Assembly (NCBI GenBank): GCA_018061385.1 | Contig: JAGOUF010000061.1 | Span: 1-8,685 of the forward strand | DNA length: 8,685 nt | Source: Chitinophagaceae bacterium | Lineage (GTDB): Bacteria; Bacteroidota; Bacteroidia; Chitinophagales; Chitinophagaceae | Direction of reading: 5' to 3' | Part shown: in pieces, positions 1-4,344 of the stretch | How positions within the stretch are numbered: the stretch's first letter is position 1 | Layout: every line of letters starts with the position of its first letter | The notes under the pieces: model-generated | What the model saw: the letters and a program-made list of their open reading frames with translations, nothing else | The model's database searches: none | What the model was told of the DNA's origin: nothing | Translations under genes and position numbers: made by a program

Positions 1-2
1 TA

Positions 3-1379
3 ATTCAATATCCACATGGTTGTATAGAACAAACAACCTCTGCTGTTTATCCACAGTTGGTATTAAATCAATTGTTAGAATTAACCGATCAACGCAAAAA
101 TGAAGTAGATAGAAACATTCGTATTGGTATTCAAAAAATACAAAATTTTCAACAGCCCGATGGAGGTTTTAGCTATTGGCCTGGCAATGGCACAAGCGAT
201 GAGTGGGGCACCAATTATGCTGGAAACTTTTTAATAGAAGCCGCCAACAAGGGATACAATGTTCCGTCATCCTTGCTTCAACAATGGAAATATTATCAAC
301 GAAACAAAGCATTAAACTGGAATGTTACTGCTGCCGCTTATTATGGAACAGATTTGGTACAAGCCTATCGTTTGTATTTATTGGCATTAACCAAATCGTC
401 CGAAATGGGTGCAATGAACAGATTAAAAGAATACAAGTTTATTAGCCCTGAAGCTAAATGGCGTTTGGCTGCAGCTTATTACTTAAGTGGACAATCACAA
501 ATTGCATTGCAATTAATTAGTGGGTTGCCTACTACCTTTTCTGCAAGACCATATACAGGCATGAGTTATGGCAGCGATATTAGAGATCAAGCAATGGCTT
601 TAGAAACCCTAACCATTATGGGAAGAAAAGTTGAAGCTGAACAATTGGTAAAAAGTATTGCAGCAAAACTTGCACAAGACAATTGGTATAGTACTCAAAC
701 CACAGCTTATAGTTTATTGGCTATTGCTAAGTTTTCTGGCAACTATAACAACAATCAAAAAATTACAGTTGCTGGTAAAGTAGGTAACCAAAGTGTAAAC
801 ATTGCCTCTGCGTCATCGGTTGTTCAGCAAAATGTTATTTGGCAAAACGGAAAAGCTACAATTCAATTAAAAAACAATGGTAACAATGTTTTGTATGTAC
901 GATTGATGAATGAAGGAAAACCATTTATTACTGAAACCATTGCCTTTAACAACAACCCCAATATTTTACAAGTTGGTGTAAGTTATTTAAACAGCAATGG
1001 CACAACTGTAGATATTTCTAAATTAAAACAAGGAACCGACTTTGTGGCCAAAGTAACCATTAAAAATCCTGGTACAAGAGGCTATTATTCAGAGATGGCC
1101 TTGTCGCAAATTTTTCCAAGTGGGTGGGAAATTTTAAATACCAGATTGTACAATAGCGAAGGTGCTTTTAAATCATCGTTTAGTAAATACATGGATATTA
1201 GAGATGATAGAGTGTATCATTATTTTGATCTTAAACAAAACGAAACGCTTACATTTTATGTTCAATTAAATGCTGCTTATTTAGGCAAATATTATTGGCC
1301 AGGTGTTTATGCTGAAGCTATGTACGACAATACTATTGCTGCTGGCGTAAATGGTAAATGGGTTGAAGTGGTTGAGTAA
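3..1379 (+). CDS. Alpha-2-macroglobulin family protein, C-terminal part (5' end outside window)
   Basis: The reading frame is open from base 3 and runs to TAA at 1377-1379 (458 residues seen); the true start lies upstream. The first residues read YPHGCIEQTTS (bases 9-41). This is the thioester motif of bacterial alpha-2-macroglobulins, with C7 and Q10 of the visible part forming the internal thioester that traps proteases. An all-helical thioester-domain segment follows to about residue 260 (for example QQPDGGFSYWPG). Beta-rich sequence then ends in a typical last domain (bMG10), with FYVQLNAAYLGKYYWPGVY and AEAMYD close to the C-terminus. Known family role: large periplasmic or surface-anchored inhibitors of foreign proteases, often paired with the peptidoglycan synthase gene pbpC; no pbpC is seen downstream here. 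A TTG at 57 is only an internal codon. The frame is intact and the thioester residues are present, so the protein is probably functional. Confidence 0.93.
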   Translation: MQYPHGCIEQTTSAVYPQLVLNQLLELTDQRKNEVDRNIRIGIQKIQNFQQPDGGFSYWPGNGTSDEWGTNYAGNFLIEAANKGYNVPSSLLQQWKYYQRNKALNWNVTAAAYYGTDLVQAYRLYLLALTKSSEMGAMNRLKEYKFISPEAKWRLAAAYYLSGQSQIALQLISGLPTTFSARPYTGMSYGSDIRDQAMALETLTIMGRKVEAEQLVKSIAAKLAQDNWYSTQTTAYSLLAIAKFSGNYNNNQKITVAGKVGNQSVNIASASSVVQQNVIWQNGKATIQLKNNGNNVLYVRLMNEGKPFITETIAFNNNPNILQVGVSYLNSNGTTVDISKLKQGTDFVAKVTIKNPGTRGYYSEMALSQIFPSGWEILNTRLYNSEGAFKSSFSKYMDIRDDRVYHYFDLKQNETLTFYVQLNAAYLGKYYWPGVYAEAMYDNTIAAGVNGKWVEVVE

Positions 1380-1392
1380 TGGAAGCTGTTGC

Positions 1393-1414
1393 GTTTCGTG
1401 AGGAGACACGAACC
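1393..1414 (+). repeat. REP-like palindrome, copy 1 (imperfect)
   Basis: This copy matches the local consensus GGTTCGTGAGGACACGAACC but carries two extra bases in the loop and a G-to-T change in the left arm. TTCGTG (1395-1400) pairs with CACGAA (1407-1412) around a six-base loop. It is followed by GTAGCGATAG, nearly the same flank that follows copy 4. It starts 14 bp after the alpha-2-macroglobulin stop codon. Confidence 0.75.
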
Positions 1415-1426
1415 GTAGCGATAGTA

Positions 1427-1462
1427 TTTCAACATATTTTTTATGTTGACTAAAGTAAAATC
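1427..1462 (+). repeat. Short dispersed hairpin repeat, copy 1 (second copy at 7482-7518)
   Basis: TCAACATA (1429-1436) and TATGTTGA (1442-1449) form a perfect 8-bp stem with a loop of five T. The hairpin is followed by CTAAAGTAAAATC. Nearly the same 36-37 bp, including this tail, occurs at 7482-7518 in an unrelated intergenic gap. This copy lies exactly between REP-like copies 1 and 2. Confidence 0.6.
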
Positions 1463-1471
1463 AGATGCTTA

Positions 1472-1491
1472 GGTTCGTGTCCTCACGAACC
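1472..1491 (-). repeat. REP-like palindrome, copy 2 (perfect, inverted)
   Basis: A perfect 8-bp stem GGTTCGTG/CACGAACC surrounds the loop TCCT. It is the exact reverse complement of copy 4. It faces copy 1 across 57 bp, making an inverted pair upstream of the transposase. A T-run begins 18 bp downstream (about 1509), so it is not a classic terminator, although it could still stop or protect the alpha-2-macroglobulin transcript. Confidence 0.85.
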
Positions 1492-1549
1492 ATCGTGTAT
1501 CGTTACCCTTTTTTTAAAAAATGAATATTTATAACATCAATTTTTTTGT

Positions 1550-2101
1550 ATGTTTAACGAACAACAACGAAAATCATACATAGAAGTTGGAGACGTATGT
1601 TTTTGGACTGCTACATTACATAATTGGATTCCTCTATTACAAAACAATGAAGTAAAAGATATCATTATTGATTCATTAAAAAATCTTTCAGGCAGAGGCT
1701 TAGCTACTGTTTATGGTTTTGTAATTATGCCCAATCATATTCATCTTATTTGGCGTGTGAATGGCACGAATGGAAAAGAATCGGTACAAGCCTCTTTTTT
1801 AAAGTATACGGCACATGCATTTAAAAAGTGGTTAGAAAAAAATGATCCTGCATTGCTACACAGTTTTAAAGTACAAGCAAATAATAAAAGTTATGAGTTT
1901 TGGAAACGTGATTCATTGGCTTTTAAACTAAAGCAAAGAGATACTGCTATTCAAAAACTAGAATATATACACAACAATCCAGTTGCGAAAAATTGGAGCT
2001 TAGCAAGTACAAGAGAAGCGTATTATTATTCCTCAGCAAAGTTTTATGAATGTGGTATAGATGAGTTTGGCTTTTTAGAACATATTATGGGTGTTTTGTA
2101 A
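1550..2101 (+). CDS. REP-associated tyrosine transposase (IS200-like Y1/HUH family)
   Basis: The 183-residue product carries the signature of the Y1 transposase fold. The HUH metal-binding motif is in FVIMPNHIHLIW (H63 and H65). The catalytic tyrosine region is KLEYIHNNPV (Y139, followed by HNNP). The C-terminal YYYSSAKFY block is typical of RAYT proteins and rare in IS605-type TnpA. Family knowledge: these single-strand nucleases bind and nick hairpins at their target palindromes. The length is usual for the group and the frame is intact. The ATG start is preceded by a T-run and has no Shine-Dalgarno site, as is normal in Bacteroidota. The inverted palindromes on both sides support the RAYT assignment and are the likely substrate (inference). 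It is not paired with TnpB or a left-end/right-end structure as in IS200/IS605 elements. Confidence 0.92.
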   Translation: MFNEQQRKSYIEVGDVCFWTATLHNWIPLLQNNEVKDIIIDSLKNLSGRGLATVYGFVIMPNHIHLIWRVNGTNGKESVQASFLKYTAHAFKKWLEKNDPALLHSFKVQANNKSYEFWKRDSLAFKLKQRDTAIQKLEYIHNNPVAKNWSLASTREAYYYSSAKFYECGIDEFGFLEHIMGVL

Positions 2102-2172
2102 AGTCCGGTTCGTGCTTTAAACCTTCGCCTTGTTTATGTCTTAACCATCTGCCTGTTCGTCTCATTCGCCTT

Positions 2173-2192
2173 GGATTGTGTCCTCACGAACC
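2173..2192 (-). repeat. REP-like palindrome, copy 3 (degenerate, inverted)
   Basis: The loop TCCT and right arm CACGAACC are perfect. The left arm reads GGATTGTG, two substitutions from GGTTCGTG, leaving one mismatch and one G-T wobble in the stem. It is followed by copy 4 in the opposite orientation after 79 bp, so the transposase has an inverted pair on each side. Confidence 0.7.
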
Positions 2193-2271
2193 TTCTTAAT
2201 GATTGTACCAATATGTTTCCAAATATTATTTAGGAGTGATTCGTGAAAATACATGCTGTTGTAATAGTTTC

Positions 2272-2291
2272 GGTTCGTGAGGACACGAACC
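2272..2291 (+). repeat. REP-like palindrome, copy 4 (perfect)
   Basis: The sequence GGTTCGTGAGGACACGAACC forms a perfect 8-bp stem with loop AGGA. It is followed by ATAGCGATAG, matching the GTAGCGATAG after copy 1, so the repeated unit is longer than the hairpin. It lies 82 bp upstream of the next gene's ATG. Confidence 0.85.
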
Positions 2292-2373
2292 ATAGCGATA
2301 GAATAAGCTAACACTTTTTATAATTGTATTCCATGTATCAAGAATAAAAAAATTATCTTTAAAACAAAAACAC

Positions 2374-2640
2374 ATGAAAAAATTATTGTTACTATCCACC
2401 TTTTGCATACTACTAATAGTAGTTGTTTATTCTAGAGTACAATTGGCAATTGAAAAAAAATTAACCTTTGAGGCTCAAGATGAAATTGTAATTAAAACTG
2501 GTTATTCAAGCATAACTATGAAAAAAAATGGAAGCATTATTATTAAGGGTTCAGACATTCAAATTATTGGTACAGATGAAATTAATGTTAAAGCTTCGGG
2601 CAAAGTAATTTTAAAGGGTAATAAAATAGCAAGTAATTAA
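2374..2640 (+). CDS. Small exported or membrane-anchored protein with VgrG-spike-like tail
   Basis: This is an 88-residue protein. Residues 1-20 (MKKLLLLSTFCILLIVVVYS) form a positively charged start plus a hydrophobic stretch, so a signal peptide or N-terminal anchor. No good lipobox precedes Cys11. Residues 36-84 alternate hydrophobic and polar residues as in a beta-helix or beta-prism: DEIVIKTGYSSITMKKNGS, then IIIKGSDIQIIG, INVKASGKVILKGNKI. The pattern closely resembles the C-terminal gp5-like spike of type VI secretion VgrG proteins, where each short repeat adds a strand. No VgrG body, Hcp or other secretion gene is nearby, and VgrG proteins normally lack a signal sequence. A GIN-type adhesin beta-helix is the alternative. 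The function is unknown. The ATG is preceded by an A-rich stretch instead of a Shine-Dalgarno site. Confidence 0.78.
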   Translation: MKKLLLLSTFCILLIVVVYSRVQLAIEKKLTFEAQDEIVIKTGYSSITMKKNGSIIIKGSDIQIIGTDEINVKASGKVILKGNKIASN

Positions 2641-2646
2641 GTTCTT

Positions 2647-2796
2647 TATGTCATGTCGATGAAAGAAGACATTTGCCCAAGTTTTTTACAAAAGCCTAGC
2701 AGATTTCTCGTGGCTCTAAATGAAAGAAAACTGCATTTAGTGGTGTGGTGTCTCACCCACCACAGTCAACATTACTTTTTGGTTGGTGAGACACCC
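2647..2796. repeat. ~150-bp hairpin-rich intergenic repeat, copy A
   Basis: This is a non-coding direct repeat of 2854-3001, with several substitutions and small indels. It begins TATGTCATGTCGA. A first imperfect hairpin pairs the region near 2664-2675 with 2699-2710. A second, strong hairpin pairs GGTGTCTCACCCACC (2747-2761) with GGTTGGTGAGACACC (2781-2795), 14 of 15 pairs, around a 19-nt loop. Unlike copy B it lacks the closing inverted terminus. It starts 7 bp after the stop of the 88-residue gene and could act as its terminator. Confidence 0.75.
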
Positions 2797-2855
2797 AACC
2801 AATAGAAAGGTTTCTTTTTCTGTAAGTCTTTATAAATTGTTATTCATTGTTTGTA

Positions 2856-3014
2856 TGTCATGTCGACGAAGGAGACATCTGCCCAAATTTTATACAATTG
2901 CCCAGCAGACTTCTTGTAACTCCAAATGAAAAACATTGCTTCTAGTGGTGTGGTGTTTCACCCACCATTATCATCATTGCTTTTTGGTTGGTGAGACACC
3001 CTGCCGACATGACA
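2856..3014. repeat. MITE-like hairpin element, copy B, with 10-bp terminal inverted repeats
   Basis: This second copy of the ~150-bp repeat is bounded by perfect 10-bp inverted ends, TGTCATGTCG (2856-2865) and CGACATGACA (3005-3014). It keeps the strong internal hairpin (2952-2966 with 2986-3000, one wobble and one mismatch). No frame in it codes for a recognisable protein. The ends plus an AT-rich non-coding body resemble a MITE, but I saw no clear target duplication. It lies 12 bp beyond the stop of the HIRAN gene, where the hairpin would be the first strong structure in that transcript. Confidence 0.7.
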
Positions 3015-3026
3015 ATCATCAAAAGT

Positions 3027-3419
3027 TTAATCTTTCAAATACACTTTTATTTCAATTCTTAGCCAATTACCCTCCCATTCTTTCGCTTCTATTGTAGCAT
3101 AAAAAGCTTTCCCAGCATCCAATAGTCTTGCAATTACTTCATTACTTGTTTTCGGTATGTAACCAATCTTATTTTTTTCAAAATATAAAGCTATTGCAAA
3201 GTCATCGTACTCGTTATCGGGTTCTCTTTTTAGAGAAAGTTTTACTTGTGTGTTTAATTGCGGCTCTACATCTTTTAGTTTTCTAAATGATGTTCCAGCA
3301 ACAATTGTTTCTAAAACCAAAATATCTTTGGGCAATATATCAATAGTAATCCCTCCTTTGCTTAATGCAGCAAGTAGTGTTGGGTTTATTTTAATTAAGC
3401 TCTGGTTTTGTTCCTCCAT
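3027..3419 (-). CDS. Stand-alone HIRAN-domain protein
   Basis: The 130-residue product is almost entirely a HIRAN domain (about residues 38-128). Diagnostic stretches are VAGTSFRKLKDVEPQL (40-55), LKREPDNEYDDFAIALY (63-79) and IGYIPKTSNEVIARLLDAGK (85-104). In the eukaryotic enzymes HLTF and Rad5 this OB-like fold binds DNA, in HLTF the 3' end of single strands. Bacterial stand-alone HIRAN proteins are uncharacterised but often lie near DNA-processing genes. The ATG lies inside the 3' end of the upstream J-domain gene (29-bp overlap, different frame), and no Shine-Dalgarno site is visible, so translational coupling is likely. I infer a DNA-end or damaged-DNA binding role in concert with the J-protein. 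The domain call is firm; the biological role is open. Confidence 0.88.
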   Translation of the reverse strand: MEEQNQSLIKINPTLLAALSKGGITIDILPKDILVLETIVAGTSFRKLKDVEPQLNTQVKLSLKREPDNEYDDFAIALYFEKNKIGYIPKTSNEVIARLLDAGKAFYATIEAKEWEGNWLRIEIKVYLKD

Positions 3420-4203
3420 AATTATTAATTAATGCTTCATACTCTAGTATTAGTTCGCCTTCATAGGTACGCAGCTCTTTTATTTGCACAGTATGTATTT
3501 CTACTTGTTCGTTAACCCAATAATCATCTTTTATTTGTTGCTCTATTGTAAACGGAAAATCATTTTTTATAGTTTCAATTTCGGCAAATAAAAGCTTTAT
3601 TCCTTCTTTTAATGTTTCATTTTTTAAAGCAATTGCTTCTTCCGATAACAGTTCTAAGGTTGCTTCTCCTTGCATTAACTCTTTTTCATAAGCAACTTGT
3701 ATAGCTTTTAATTTTTCAACATCGCCATTTTCATAAGCCTCTTTTACTATATGCCAAAGCTGTTGTTGGTCAATTGATAAATCAGCATTTACATCTGGGT
3801 GTAATTGCTTTGCTAATTGCTTAAATATTCTTCTTAAATCTGCACTTCTATTTGGGCTTTCTAAATGTTGTAGTAAAGTTTTGCTATTTTCTATATTCAA
3901 TGTTTGTTGCATTATTTGCAACTCGGCATTAGCAAGTTCGGTTGCAACTAACAATTCAATTGCATCTACATCTATAGGTACGTTTCTTGCAATTGCACTT
4001 CTTACTAGTTCCACTTTTCGTTTTAAAGATTGAACTCTCAATTGCAATTGTAAAAGCTGTAATTGATATATGCCTATACGTGTATTGTATAATGCTTCTA
4101 GTTGTGGCTTACCCCAATTTAATAATACATCTTTATCGTTAATGAGTTTAATATATTCAGTTCGTAAAATATCAAATTGACCGAGTAGTTCCTCTTTATT
4201 CAT
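3391..4203 (-). CDS. J-domain (DnaJ-like) co-chaperone with coiled-coil flanks
   Basis: The 270-residue protein has a J-like core at about 120-170: DLRRIFKQLAKQLHPDVNAD, with the HPD tripeptide at 135-137 that stimulates Hsp70 ATPase, then LWHIVKEAYENGDVEKLKAI as helix III. The usual YxxLG helix I is not evident, as in a known group of atypical bacterial J-proteins. Residues 1-115 are long amphipathic helices (QLQLLQLQLRVQSLKRKVEL) likely to form a coiled coil. Residues 175-260 are again helical and acidic. There is no zinc-finger or DnaJ C-terminal substrate domain, so it probably recruits DnaK to a specific partner, plausibly the overlapping HIRAN protein (inference). The ATG at 4201-4203 is 141 bp downstream of the restriction-modification stop, so co-transcription is possible but not certain. 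Confidence 0.85.
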   Translation of the reverse strand: MNKEELLGQFDILRTEYIKLINDKDVLLNWGKPQLEALYNTRIGIYQLQLLQLQLRVQSLKRKVELVRSAIARNVPIDVDAIELLVATELANAELQIMQQTLNIENSKTLLQHLESPNRSADLRRIFKQLAKQLHPDVNADLSIDQQQLWHIVKEAYENGDVEKLKAIQVAYEKELMQGEATLELLSEEAIALKNETLKEGIKLLFAEIETIKNDFPFTIEQQIKDDYWVNEQVEIHTVQIKELRTYEGELILEYEALINNYGGTKPELN

Positions 4204-4297
4204 AATACAATATACAGATAAAACAGTAACTATTAGCCCAAAACGTTCTTTCGTGAAAACACAAGATCAAGCAGAGAAAGCTTCTGGTAAACAGTTG

Positions 4298-4340
4298 TAC
4301 AATTGCCTAAGCAGATTTCTCGTACCTCGAAATGACATGA
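4298..4340. repeat. Fragment of the ~150-bp repeat family (third copy)
   Basis: TACAATTGCC followed by AGCAGATTTCTCGTACCTCG and AAATGACATGA aligns with 2892-2930 of copy B and 2687-2723 of copy A. It ends in ATGACATGA, the same kind of inverted terminus as copy B. Only the middle-right part of the first hairpin is present; the strong second hairpin is missing. It lies just past the stop codon of the restriction-modification gene. Confidence 0.6.
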
Positions 4341-4344
4341 AATA

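Larger units (their letters stand above)
1393..2291 (+). mobile_element. RAYT transposase with flanking inverted REP-like palindromes (REPIN-like unit)
   Basis: The transposase gene sits between two inverted pairs of one short palindrome. Upstream, a plus-oriented copy at 1393-1414 faces a minus-oriented copy at 1472-1491. Downstream, a minus-oriented copy at 2173-2192 precedes a plus-oriented copy at 2272-2291. A lone half-palindrome GGTTCGTG also follows the stop codon, at 2107-2114. This is the known layout of REP-associated tyrosine transposases and the paired REPs (REPINs) they are thought to spread. The unit has no IS-like terminal repeats and no target duplication that I could find. 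It may therefore be a resident domesticated locus rather than an insertion that moves as a block. Confidence 0.7.

Noticed and set aside
203..445. 80-residue frame inside the alpha-2-macroglobulin gene
   Set aside because: It lies wholly within the clearly coding frame, has no domain character and reads like a frame-shifted shadow.
2226..2408. 60-residue minus-strand frame
   Set aside because: It covers a REP palindrome and the start of the VgrG-tail gene; the sequence is low complexity with no recognisable features.
2647..3014. CRISPR array
   Set aside because: Only two long diverged repeats with internal hairpins occur; there are no regular short repeats with unique spacers and no cas genes.
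4213..4242. Possible promoter of the J-protein gene (minus-strand TTTG, 18 bp, TATCTGTA)
   Set aside because: The -7 part matches the consensus poorly; such matches are common in AT-rich DNA.
4249..4264. TTTCGTGAAAACACAA, resembling a decayed REP palindrome
   Set aside because: The loop and right arm differ from the consensus and the stem is short; chance similarity in AT-rich DNA cannot be excluded.
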